64,000 nucleotides of DNA, from NCBI GenBank assembly GCA_004764695.1, contig SMSO01000031.1, positions 8,928,761 to 8,992,760 of the forward strand, in the 5' to 3' direction. Source of the stretch: Schizochytrium sp. TIO01. Its lineage: Eukaryota; Sar; Bigyra; Thraustochytrida; Thraustochytriidae. Position numbers and translations under genes: made by a program. Positions 55,509 through 64,000 of the stretch are shown piece by piece (position 1 is the stretch's first letter; each line of letters starts with the position of its first letter). The notes beneath the pieces are model-generated. The model was not told where the DNA came from and ran no database searches. It saw only the letters and a program-made list of their open reading frames with translations.

Positions 55509-56744
55509 TCACATCGGCAAACGTGGAAGCGTATCTCCAGACCTAGCGTGGTCACTTGGAGGCCACAGTCCCATTTTAACAAGAGAGCCCATGACAGTCT
55601 GGCGCCCAGTACTGACCACAATCGCACGCGCATGACCAGAAATAATCTGGCTTCCAGTGTAAAGGATATTGCGAGACTCCAAAAAAGAATCGCGAGGGTT
55701 ACCAAGGGATGCCGAAGCAGGCAAGGTTATTTCAGTCACTTCAAATGCTTGAATGCTAAGATCCTCGCTACAACTCAGTATGCGGCAGTCCGCGGGTACA
55801 ATTTCGTTCTCTTCAATGTAGACAATATCTCCTACTACAAGGGAGGTTGGATCAGTACATATACACCGGCCACTCCGCATGACCTGTGCACTCTCTGGAA
55901 TACAGCGGCGGTATGTTTGCATGATCGGTGTGTTGCGTAGCCAAGGCAGAAAACAACAAAGCCAGGCAGGGCAAGGCCGTGGTGAAGGTACCAAGTTAGG
56001 TCCAATCCTGTCGAACTTATCGCTGGCAACTGCCATGTCCATCCCGCGCTGCACGTCAGTTTGGAAGCGTTCTTCTAGGTCTTCAATTGACGCGTAGTGC
56101 CAATCAACGCCAAAATACGCGCCATCAAGCTGCTTTACCACGTCATCGTTAAGAACTCTTGCGAGAGCCATCTTTCGCGGCTTGTATTCCTGATCCTCCA
56201 TAATGCCTCTCTGTACGGAGCCCTGCACCACTGCCACCGTCTGGTTGGACTTGGTCAGATTGTCTGTAGTTCCGCAGTGCTCATAAAAGCAAAAACAATG
56301 TTTTCTATTGCTTGCAAGCTCTTTATTTTTTCTGTCAAAGTTGAAATCTTCGTCTTTGACGTAGGCCTTCTGAGACTTTGCAAGTGCAGCAGCTTGACCC
56401 GTGAAGATACCGCTACTATCGAGCTTGTTTTGCGTCTTCTGCACGAGCGCAAGACACTCCTCGGTATTCCCTCTATTAAAGTTTTCCTTGAGATTACCAT
56501 CTTGAGTCGCCAATTTTGCGAATGGCATCGAGTTAGTCCTCAAGCTTGAAGAGGGGAACCCTGTAGAGCTCGTCGCGTTACTGGGAACCGTGGCTTTAGA
56601 TCGTGCATTCTGGCGCTTCTTGGCGGTTGTAGCAGACACTTTCTTCTGGAGTACACCACTGACCACAACTGCCTCTGAAAACCCTTCGGTGAGTAAATCG
56701 CTGGGTTTCTGCTCGCTCAAGTTTTGCATTCGGCTTGCGAGCAT
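55509..56744 (-). CDS. P-type cation-ATPase remnant: N-terminus and actuator domain only
   Basis: 411 residues, intact ATG to TGA. The first ~190 residues are a Ser/Lys-rich extension. Residues ~210-265 match the cation-ATPase N-terminal domain (DWHYASIEDLEERFQTDV, then GPNLVPSP). Residues ~290-405 match the actuator domain of type II P-ATPases (Na+/K+-ATPase-like): LVVGDIVYIEENEIVPADCR at the start, then LESRNILYTGSQIISGHARA, then STGRQTVMG. Several parts are missing. TM1-TM2 are replaced by a short PAWLCCFLPWLR. The catalytic TGES loop reads EVTEITL at residues ~333-339. There is no TM3 onward and no DKTGT phosphorylation domain, and none was found downstream. It cannot pump ions. Either it is a pseudogene whose first half happens to stay open, or it is a repurposed adaptor or regulatory protein. 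An unseen downstream exon is a third possibility. Confidence 0.7.
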   Translation of the reverse strand: MLASRMQNLSEQKPSDLLTEGFSEAVVVSGVLQKKVSATTAKKRQNARSKATVPSNATSSTGFPSSSLRTNSMPFAKLATQDGNLKENFNRGNTEECLALVQKTQNKLDSSGIFTGQAAALAKSQKAYVKDEDFNFDRKNKELASNRKHCFCFYEHCGTTDNLTKSNQTVAVVQGSVQRGIMEDQEYKPRKMALARVLNDDVVKQLDGAYFGVDWHYASIEDLEERFQTDVQRGMDMAVASDKFDRIGPNLVPSPRPCPAWLCCFLPWLRNTPIMQTYRRCIPESAQVMRSGRCICTDPTSLVVGDIVYIEENEIVPADCRILSCSEDLSIQAFEVTEITLPASASLGNPRDSFLESRNILYTGSQIISGHARAIVVSTGRQTVMGSLVKMGLWPPSDHARSGDTLPRLPM

Positions 56745-58916
56745 CTTGCTTACCTGCAGGAAGGTTTGTGGGACGAGCTAAAAGGTCCTTTTACTGGTGA
56801 TTGAAGGATGGGTTACTCCTAGTTCATACAATAATAGTACAATCTACGGATCTTACTCACTGTCACTCCACCAAAAGCAAGCTCTGGGCTAAACTCGCAA
56901 GGTGACGGCGATGCGGAAGAAGATCTGGTCGTGCCCGTTCGTGGAAGCTTTGTATTGATTTGTTTCCAGTTCTTGCTGTTTGACTTAGTATATTTTGACA
57001 AGCTTTACATTTATGATTATCTACGCGAAACTATAATAGTCCCGGTTAGTGACAGTTTCGCTTAGCGGGGTATGCGTTATATCAAAGCCAAATGAGCCTC
57101 GCCCAGAGGCTGCAGGTTCCTGCGAGTATCTAAAGTGCATAGTTGCCCAGGTCACGAGTCTTGGTGTATTCCACTTGACACCAACATTTCGCAGAAAATC
57201 AAAAACACGTGATGATACCTCTCAACTTTCCTCAGCAAGAGCTCAAATCAAACTTTCGCCCTCGCATTTCTCCAATTTCTTTCCCAAAACGAGTTCTCTT
57301 CTTGAAATTCTTTCGCCTTTGCATCCCAAACACTCTCTTCTTCCTCCCATCTCCCCACCTCACTATCTAGTCGCGTCCTTCGCTCCTTTCTACAGCCACT
57401 CTCTTTGCTTGCTTTGCTCTAAACTTCACGCGAAGCCCTTGTTGCAAGCGTAATGAGTGATTGTTTTGGCTTCAAGTTGACGAGCTTATTGCAGCATATC
57501 GCAGCTTATTGCCGCTAAAGCTTCTCATTAAAATAAATCGTCAAAGCTGAGTGCCTCTAACTCCTCTGGAGCCACATAGATATCAGTGGATACTCTATTA
57601 AGGTAATTCTTTCTTTAACTTGCTTAAATTAAAAGCTCAAGTCAAAACAATTAGGCACTTCTACTTCTACCTGCTCATTGTTCGCTGCTCTCTTCGTCCC
57701 ACTTTCCTTCCCCGTATGGTCCTTCAAACCTGTACCGGTACACTCTGCTGTACCACTCTATTTACCCTATAGCACCTCCTAGAGCTAGACTGGTCTCCCA
57801 TCCTCGCTCAGTCCCTGTACCACTATGTAGTACCCCGCACGTCCGCCCGGGCCCCGGAATTCCGGGATATTTGCCTGTAATGCAGAATAAGGCGGCGGCA
57901 GCTGCCACTAGGCCACGGCAGCAACTGCTAACGTTTCGCGTAGGAGGCCCTGCGCTGCTGCTTTGAGGCAGCGGAGCCTTAGCAGAGGTTAGGAGAGCCT
58001 AGGGAGACGAAGTCCGCGGAGCAGACGCCGCAGACTCGAACGACCTCCGCTCGCAAGACTTCTCAGGTACGTGGCGCTCTTCGCAGGCGGGCTGCGGAAA
58101 GCCTGTGGTGGCCAAGGGGACCTCCGCTATCCTCGTTTGCAATGGTGCGGTGCCAGCGCTAAGGGGCGGCAGGGTCCGCTCATGGCCGGATGGCTGGATG
58201 GCTGGGCGCCCTCTCTTTCTGCTCTGTCCTTGTTGCACCTTTAGCTTGCTACTTTTCTCTGGTTTTCTTGTTATCGCTTTTGGTGTTCTCATGGCCACGT
58301 CTGCGGGCGCTAAGGGTCATGCCGTCTATGAACTTTGAGCACGCTGAGGACAACGAGGAAGAGGGATCGGGGCTCGCCTAATTATGCTATACTTTATAAT
58401 AATCATGCTGGTGTGTGTAATAGCAAAAACTGAAAGACTGACGAGAGGATATTGCGTATATTTCTTACCTTGCTTGCTTAATCGCTATGTAATCTTTGTC
58501 TATCAACCTGCATGGACCGGGTGCGTGCGTCTTTGTTACGGTGTTGTCCACTTGCCTGATCTCATGGATATGGTGGTTCACGTGGCTGCTGTTCTGATGG
58601 ATCATTGTACTTTGCAACATTGGTGGGGCTGTGGCTGTTTTCTTTGGGGCTGTATTGGGTTTTAAACACCGCTTCTATGTTCTTCTTCTTCTTGGTTTTG
58701 ACGGAAATGTGCGGATCACCTTCGTATCTTGCGAATTTGTTGGGCATTCTTTGTTCTCTCTGGATGTCATTCAATCTGGGCGATTGTGGACGCTCAATAA
58801 TATGATAACTTTCCCCTTACTACCGCTCGTTGTAACGGCCCGATGCGCTCCCTTCGGTAATCATTCTTTTGTTGGTATACATAGGCACAGCTCGAAGTTC
58901 GCAAACACTTTCCACA
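56745..58916. other. Intergenic with GC-rich patch
   Basis: 2.2 kb without a supported gene. A GC-rich patch at 57830-58240 keeps frames open on both strands. Hydrophobic short ORFs at 58105-58380 and 58384-58665 look like chance reads of T-rich DNA, although a small membrane protein cannot be excluded. The last 100 bp are the QCR7 leader and contain TATACATAG, a possible splice acceptor. Confidence 0.5.
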
Positions 58917-59228
58917 ATGTCTGCTATTTTCAAGTCCCTCGCGCGCATGTACCAGCGCAACGTGCACTCCGCCCTCGCAAAACATGGCCTTCGTTACGAG
59001 GACATCATCATCGCAGAGAACCCCGACCTCCAGAAGGCCGTCCAGTACTTGCCCAAGGCCGAGAAGGTCGCCCGCCAGCGCCGTATCACTCGTGCTATTG
59101 ACCTGAACTTTAAGCACGAGGAGCTCCCCAAGGAGGTCCAGGCTATCCAGGAGCCCGGTAAGATCTACCTTGCCCCCCTCATGGAGGAGTTCAAGAAGCT
59201 TCGCGTGGAGAAGCAGCTCCTCAAGTAG
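58917..59228 (+). CDS. QCR7: Cytochrome bc1 complex subunit 7 (QCR7/UQCRB)
   Basis: A 103-residue subunit of mitochondrial ubiquinol-cytochrome c reductase (complex III), on the matrix side, contacting cytochrome b. The start CACAATGTCT fits. The ORF is open 48 bp further upstream, but that extension looks like leader. Family landmarks are visible: a short N-terminal helix, HGLRYEDIIIAENPDLQKAV near 24-43, a RRITRAIDLNFKHEELP block (~57-73) and a C-terminal helix APLMEEFKKLRVEKQLL. Length is close to the animal subunit (about 110) and shorter than yeast (127). As in the family, there is no classical cleavable presequence. Codon use is strongly biased to C/G-ending codons (AAG, CTC, GCC), unlike most neighbours, which suggests high expression. 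Confidence 0.93.
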   Translation: MSAIFKSLARMYQRNVHSALAKHGLRYEDIIIAENPDLQKAVQYLPKAEKVARQRRITRAIDLNFKHEELPKEVQAIQEPGKIYLAPLMEEFKKLRVEKQLLK

Positions 59229-59723
59229 ATCAACAATTACCCTTACTACCCCTTCGAAAGTACTTTTCTCGATCGACAATAATAATTTGTCCTGTGCCGA
59301 TTTGCCCTTTTTTCTTGTTCCTGTCTTACCCGAACTTACCATATACCTACTGTATTCGCTTCGCAGCTTGTCTGATCATCATTGTTAACTTTAACTTTGC
59401 TTGCAGAATGCATTGAATTCACCTGTGATGAAAACAAAGAAAACTTTTAAAAGCCGGTGTTACCAGCGTTGTAGTTTGCACAGGCATTATATTGCGATAT
59501 TAAATCTTATCGTCTATCTTTCGTCTCCACTTAGATCAGAATTGATGCTAGTATCGACGAATACACCCAAATCTCACTCCCTTGTTCATCACTCTACCCT
59601 TGCGAACAGCAAATATAATTTATAAACATTGTTATCTGTAATAAAGCTTGATGACGAGAGTACTTTACAAAGAGTGTTATAGTCATCACCTTTGTCGTGC
59701 GCCACGAGACAAATAAATTGGGA
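59229..59723. other. Convergent intergenic region
   Basis: About 500 bp of AT-rich DNA between the 3' ends of QCR7 and the glycosyltransferase-like gene. It should hold both polyadenylation sites. Nothing else was seen. Confidence 0.6.
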
Positions 59724-60959
59724 TTAAGGGCTATCATCATCCCCATCCTCGGCTTTCGCAGCGGCACGAAGAAGAGCGTGACGTTCTCGCTCAGCATCGA
59801 TACTTTGTGCGAGGGCATCATGATTTGCTGTTTCGAGAGGCATAGTATCCCCGTAACGGCGCACAATTGATTGTACTCTGCGTTGATTGATGTGCGTAAT
59901 CACCCTATGAGTAGCTCTTAGATGCTTAGGGCGAGAAATAAAGCAGCTTTCGTGCTTGTCTATGTAATGATTAATTCCATACTTGCTGCAACGCGAACCA
60001 GGATAGACTAGTGTGCCATCGTCATCAAAGACAAGTAGATACGAGCCAAAACAATTAAATTCAGTAATCCCTCCTGCCTTAACACGCATATGAAGCAACT
60101 GGCCAAGCTTATCCTCGACAAAGTCTCCTGTTTTCCAGTACCAAGAGCGAAATGGATTAAGTTCACGAACCTGACGCTGAAAACAAAATTGTTTGTAAAA
60201 GTCCACACGACAAATGTGAGTGCTGTCAAACCAAAAAGTAAGAGGGACAACCTTGGCATTAGTACCAGGTATCCGCATTGCATAGTCTCGAACATCAATT
60301 TTGGAACGCTCCACCGACTGCGCAGGAAACTTATAAGTGTTGCTTGTGCCAAGACAAACATAGTTGACAAAGCGAAACGGAAAGGACTCCATTGATTCAA
60401 GTATAGGGCGTAAGAAAAAGGGCTTGAGTGCAAGTCGGTCGTGCTGCACGACCATGACATAAGGTGTCTTCACAAGTTGGATGGCCTCCCGGAGAGCAAG
60501 TGCAAAACCTCTACGACGGTCCATGCGTAATATGAGTGCACCTTCAAGAGGGTGTCCTTGTTTTGCGCTCAATGACTCAAGAGCGCTAACATAGCTCTCA
60601 TACTTTGAAGCTGCCTCATGGGAAACACGACCTATCCTAAACTCATCGTCATTGCCTTTAGTTCGTAAATTGATGCCGTCGCAGACAATAATTTTCTGGC
60701 AGGCCTTCATTTCAGGTTCATGTTCAAGGTATGAGCCAATGACATCCTCTATGAAGAATGTCAGCGGATTTGTCGGGCTTGGGTTCGTCGTCACTACCAA
60801 GGTCAACAACTCGTGCACTGCTGGACGTGCAGTTGAGTTGTGGGTGCCGTTTGCTTCATCAGCAGTGTCTACTTCTGATGAAGCCCATGCTGCTTGTAGC
60901 TCTTCGCTCACATCGATTTCTGGGTCGCCACATGGTTGCTCCAGAGTAGTGGCCGCCAT
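59724..60959 (-). CDS. Putative glycosyltransferase-like protein (GT-A fold, GT2-like)
   Basis: 411 residues from ATG 60959 (AAAGCGATGGCG). An alternative ATG at 61022 would add 21 residues. No signal peptide or TM segment, so probably cytosolic or soluble. The order of elements suggests a GT-A nucleotide-diphospho-sugar transferase: a first strand LLTLVVTTNPSPTNPLTFFI, an acceptor strand KIIVCDGI, RRGFALALREAIQLVKTPYV and then VMVVQHDRLAL. In GT2 enzymes the strand at this last position bears the DxD-like metal site; here it reads QHDR. A later WYWKTGDFVED and an acidic EFNCFGSYLLVFDDDGTLV stretch could form the acceptor side. The C-terminus is Arg/Ala/Glu-rich with an acidic tail. Donor, acceptor and pathway cannot be read from the sequence, and the family call is by pattern only. 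Confidence 0.55.
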   Translation of the reverse strand: MAATTLEQPCGDPEIDVSEELQAAWASSEVDTADEANGTHNSTARPAVHELLTLVVTTNPSPTNPLTFFIEDVIGSYLEHEPEMKACQKIIVCDGINLRTKGNDDEFRIGRVSHEAASKYESYVSALESLSAKQGHPLEGALILRMDRRRGFALALREAIQLVKTPYVMVVQHDRLALKPFFLRPILESMESFPFRFVNYVCLGTSNTYKFPAQSVERSKIDVRDYAMRIPGTNAKVVPLTFWFDSTHICRVDFYKQFCFQRQVRELNPFRSWYWKTGDFVEDKLGQLLHMRVKAGGITEFNCFGSYLLVFDDDGTLVYPGSRCSKYGINHYIDKHESCFISRPKHLRATHRVITHINQRRVQSIVRRYGDTMPLETANHDALAQSIDAERERHALLRAAAKAEDGDDDSP

Positions 60960-61191
60960 CGCCTTTACAAAGCTTTGTGTTGACGGCACTAATTGCCATC
61001 TACTTTGCCTGTGCCACCACATCTTAGGAGTGGCTGACCACTCATACAATGCATTGCACACCGCATACTTAGAGTAGTACTATGATAGCTATTATCTATG
61101 TTAGTACCTAAGAAAACGTTAGAACTTATATAACCTCTAGATGGTGGTGACTATTCCATATAATACATATTTTGATCTATTACGATTATTT

Positions 61192-62020
61192 AGGTCTTTG
61201 GTAAGGGGTCGAGGCGAGGTAAGAAAATGGAATGGCCAAGGAACCACCAAGCTCCAAACACTCCAAGTGAAGCAAACTTTCAATCCAAATTATCGAAGTA
61301 TCTCAACTAAAAGTTTGGCTTCTCAACAAGTGCCCAAAGGGCACTTCCCTAAAGGCAGTCGCATTTCTGCAAGTGACGACGTTGAACACACCTAGGGCTG
61401 CGGTTTGTTCCGGCCGCCGCTCGCACGCAGCACTGACCTTAGCATTATCCACGCCATAGTGCAATATCCGCCAAGCAAACAGAGAATTCCAAATGCTGGA
61501 TTGATGACCTCCAGTGTGTCTACCCAGACGCCTTCGCCGTCTACAAGAACATTTGTAGAGGAGTTAACTTCAACAGACCGGTTTTTCGCGCCCTACTGGA
61601 CTACTGAGATTCACCGCAAGTTTGCACTTTGGCTCTGTAAACACTAATGTGTTATCCTTTTGCCTAAATTTGAAAGGTCAATAAATTAACATGGATCATA
61701 ATCAAGACAACACGAGTGATGTGTTATTCGTTAGCTTCCGACAAGCGCTCATTCCAATAAGCCGAGCTTCTTTCCTGCCTGTGATGTAAACTGGTTATTC
61801 GCCGAGGCACCTCAGAGCCCTGCAATGAATGTGGGTACCATCCAAGACAAGCTCGGAACATCCAAGGTTTGCAAATCCTCCCCAAAAATACAAACAAACA
61901 CGTAGCCGATCGTGACATCCACGCCAGCAGAGCCATCCTTTTGCGCTACCTATCTAAGAACATGGACATGATGTAAGAGTTGTCTTTGAGTCATGGGTTA
62001 TTTTTAACCCGCGATTGGGC
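61192..62020 (+). mobile_element. Degenerate Fanzor/TnpB-type element, copy 2
   Basis: Homologous along its length to the relic at 21381-22175. Its 5' block AGGTAAGAAAATGGAATGG (61217) opens a short frame in both copies. Conserved protein blocks, read across frames, are WTTEIHRKFALWLCKH near 61595-61650 and then, after a stop, VILLPKFER (about 61653-61680). A first zinc knuckle CNECG (about 61823) is better preserved than in copy 1. HVADRDIHASRAILLRYL (about 61900-61955) carries the RuvC-III DRDxHA motif and a Fanzor-like ILLRYL helix. The second knuckle has lost its CxxC, and at least two stops and several indels break the gene. Together the two copies complement each other's losses and define the ancestral family. 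There is no linked serine or Y1 recombinase gene. Confidence 0.78.
61995..62010 (+). other. Conserved 3' hairpin of relic copy 2
   Basis: GGGTTA pairs perfectly with TAACCC around a TTTT loop, just after the relic's stop codon and before CGCGA. Copy 1 has a G-U pair where this copy has an A-U pair, as expected if base pairing was under selection. Confidence 0.4.
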
Positions 62021-63046
62021 CTTAGCCCCACTTTGCCTTCATCAGAATGCAAGTTTTGTAAATTTTAAAGGTTCATCTTTAAGTGTTGTTGAAGTGTAAA
62101 GAACTATGTATAGGCATTATGGCACAAGGATGTCTAAAATAGTTGCCCATTTATGCCAAAGCTGTTCCGAATGACCATTTTAATCAAGCCAAGGGAACCA
62201 AGGCTAGGTAGAATAAAATCACTTCTACTGGTAGTAAAGTAGAATTATCTTTGTAGGCCCACCTTTTATTAGTCACCATAGTCGAAATGAGTTCTTCATT
62301 CTGAAAGCAGATGGCCATAATGAGCGTGTTCTTGCAAATTGGGGCTTCGTAGAAATAAGCTTCCAAAGCTACTCATCTACATTAGGTCCAGGAGTGATTT
62401 TGAGCAGCCCAACTACCTACTATCAGAATCTACATTCTGATTTTTGAAAGGTTTATATATTCTGTTTAGTATGACAAGAGCCCAAGAATGTATTTGCGAG
62501 TCTCTGAAATAGCCACATGGTATAACCTAAGCTCTTGTTCCCTTTTTGTGAAGGAAAGCCAACGAAAACACAGCATAATCAACCTTTGAGAGTTTTGGTT
62601 TTTATTCCTAAGTGTAGTACCTTCTTACCTTACCTTTACGAATGGCCCTCACGCACCCTATAATCACTCTTGGTTCTCTTCTTGTGCCACGCCTGTATTC
62701 ATTATCCCGAACAGATGTGTAGACTACCTACCTATACCTACCTACCTACCCCAACAAGTTTTATAATTAATTTATTGAGCAATAAAGACGAAGAATGTGC
62801 TGAGACGTCTATCACAACTGCTGCACATTTCACCTGGTTCTGTACGAATTACTAAGCCAGAGTCCCTTGTACTTCAGCAATATATGCTCTGGAAAGTGCA
62901 CGATTCTAAGCAGAAATGTAATGTAATGTAATGTAATGTAATGTAATGTAATGTAATGTAATGTAATGTAATGTAATGTAATGTAATGCAATTCCTTTTA
63001 CTATTTGTACCAGATGTAAGCTCGTAGGACTGGATTTCCTCTTTTA
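62021..63046. other. Intergenic with pentanucleotide repeat
   Basis: One kilobase without a supported gene. It holds TACCTACC words near 62725-62750 and a (TAATG)n array at 62916-62988, ending 60 bp before the thioesterase start. Confidence 0.6.
62916..62988. repeat. (ATGTA)14 pentanucleotide microsatellite
   Basis: Fourteen perfect ATGTA (TAATG) units plus a partial unit, in the probable promoter of the downstream thioesterase gene. Length variation could affect its expression; that is inference. Confidence 0.95.
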
Positions 63047-64000
63047 ATGCCAGAAGCAATTCTTCAACTCAGTTCACATTGTTTTGCTCGGAGTCAGTTT
63101 GAGCGCGATCCGGCACTGATCATGGCTGTCTGGAGAGGTGAAGAGGCAGCTCGACGCGTAGCGTTGACCTTTTGGAAATTTTCCGAGCGGTCGCGTTCAG
63201 GCATGTTTGGATCTCTGTTGGGGCTCTTGCCTGAAGAGCATGGAGGTACCACGCGTTTAGAGTCTTTGGGGCAGAACAAAAGCGTGGTGACGACGGAGAT
63301 TCCAGCTTGGTGTTGCCACGGCGGCAGGCTTCGGCTCGATGCTGCGGTGGCAATGTTTGATGAAATAAGCACGTACACTGGTGTCGTATCATGGGATAGG
63401 ACTTGGCGCCCAGGGGTGAGTATCCAACTTGAGGGACGAGCTCTGCGACCTATTGAAGTTGGTGCGGGCGACCGCATCCGCGTGGAGACGAGGTTACAAA
63501 AAGTAGGACGCACAATCGGGTACCTAGAAATAGAAATCCAAGACGAAGACGGGGACGCGTTGATTGCGGGCAGCCACATTAAATTCATGCCAATGGGGCC
63601 ACTATTCGAGATGGCATTCCATCCCATTTGGCAGAACGTGTCCCAGCGCGTGTGGGACGCATATTTAGACAGACAACCGGTCCATACATTTACGATGCCC
63701 AATTCTATCGAAGAGGTGTTTGCGCTTCAAGAGGTTGCACATGCGGCCCACGTGCCAAAGACGTTTGGCAAGGTAGAATATGCAGGCATGCTTCCAATCG
63801 ATCAACGGCATGGTAATCCTTTAGGTTCTATTCACGGAGGCGCCTCGACAATGCTGGGCTCTCTTGGAGCCATGGAGGCGCTACGCAGGAGACCAGAGAT
63901 GGCTCAATCAACAGTCTCTTCCCCGGTCATGGTCAAGGCAAATTTACTCAAGGGTATTTCGACTGCTAGAAAGCAAACAGCGTTTCTTTGTGCTTCTCTT
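63047..64000 (+). CDS. Double-hotdog acyl-CoA thioesterase-like protein (partial, 3' end outside window)
   Basis: The frame is open to the last base of the window: 318 codons from ATG 63047, or 293 from the alternative ATG 63122. An in-frame stop lies upstream. The first hotdog-like domain covers about residues 80-190, with an HGGRL entry and FDEISTYTGVVSWDRTWRPG, then VSIQLEGRALRPIEVGAGDR and IEIQDEDGDALIAGSHIKFM. This is the long helix and strands of 4HBT/PaaI folds. A second begins near NPLGSIHGGASTMLGSLGAM, where the HGG motif before the central helix is the usual active-site region of ACOT13/PaaI-type thioesterases. Such enzymes hydrolyse acyl-CoA to fatty acid plus CoA. The substrate is unknown. 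Fused tandem hotdogs are common in eukaryotic stramenopile-type proteins. Which start is used is unresolved. Confidence 0.75.
   Translation, partial: MPEAILQLSSHCFARSQFERDPALIMAVWRGEEAARRVALTFWKFSERSRSGMFGSLLGLLPEEHGGTTRLESLGQNKSVVTTEIPAWCCHGGRLRLDAAVAMFDEISTYTGVVSWDRTWRPGVSIQLEGRALRPIEVGAGDRIRVETRLQKVGRTIGYLEIEIQDEDGDALIAGSHIKFMPMGPLFEMAFHPIWQNVSQRVWDAYLDRQPVHTFTMPNSIEEVFALQEVAHAAHVPKTFGKVEYAGMLPIDQRHGNPLGSIHGGASTMLGSLGAMEALRRRPEMAQSTVSSPVMVKANLLKGISTARKQTAFLCASL

Noticed and set aside
54880-55635. 251-codon + strand ORF
   Set aside because: It overlaps part of the RCC1 pseudogene and then antisense P-ATPase sequence. The composition changes along its length and it is not a single protein.
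57830-58240. Possible structured RNA in a GC-rich patch
   Set aside because: GCAGC/GCTGC repeats allow hairpins, but no cloverleaf, rRNA or snRNA signature could be recognised.
58384-58665. Small hydrophobic + strand ORF
   Set aside because: The T-rich DNA gives a hydrophobic read with no charge pattern or family match. Kept only as a note in the intergenic entry.

Overview
The window is nuclear DNA from a eukaryotic microbe. The evidence is long, mostly uninterrupted ORFs on both strands separated by kilobases of AT-rich, microsatellite-laden sequence, one clear 49-bp GT-AG intron, use of TAA, TAG and TGA as stops, and eukaryote-only families (seipin, ALG1, mitochondrial QCR7, MCTP, phospholipid scramblases, 7TM receptors). 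The mixture fits a stramenopile, most likely a labyrinthulomycete/thraustochytrid-like protist. That placement is inference, because no marker gene settles it.

Layout. 1-2.7 kb is non-coding. 3.7-6.35 kb (-) holds a glutamine/histidine-rich protein with a pure (CAG)28 tract. 6.35-12.5 kb is non-coding, with GC-rich islands among simple repeats. 12.5-15.8 kb (-) is an MCTP-type triple-C2 membrane protein with a break in frame near its N-terminus. 17.6-19.2 kb (+) is a seipin, 19.8-21.3 kb (-) is ALG1, 21.4-22.2 kb (+) is a decayed Fanzor/TnpB-type element, and 22.7-24.3 kb (-) is an MFS transporter. 24.3-29.8 kb is mostly non-coding with two doubtful gene fragments. 29.8-36.8 kb holds two convergent receptor genes: a Frizzled-like CRD+7TM protein (+) and a large class C-like receptor (-) with a bacterial-type OpuAC binding domain, an EGF module, 7TM, a coiled coil, SAM and a WW-like motif. 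38.2-38.7 kb (-) is an orphan basic protein, followed by 7 kb of GC islands and microsatellites.

45.6-53.9 kb (+) is a dispersed tandem array of three phospholipid-scramblase paralogues. It is followed by an RCC1-repeat pseudogene (54.3-55.2 kb, +) and a remnant P-type ATPase gene (55.5-56.7 kb, -) that retains only the N-terminal and actuator regions. 58.9-59.2 kb (+) is QCR7 of respiratory complex III, 59.7-61.0 kb (-) a probable glycosyltransferase-like protein, and 61.2-62.0 kb (+) a second Fanzor relic. 63.0 kb to the window end (+) is a double-hotdog thioesterase that runs off the edge.

No operon-like logic links the genes, but many act at membranes: lipid transbilayer movement (scramblases), ER lipid droplets (seipin), ER-plasma membrane contacts (MCTP), dolichol-linked glycan assembly (ALG1) and signal reception (two 7TM receptors). 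The strongest leads for new biology are the OpuAC-7TM-SAM-WW receptor, the two Fanzor relics with a shared 3' hairpin that shows a compensatory base change, and the P-type ATPase-derived protein without TM1-2, TGES or a phosphorylation domain.
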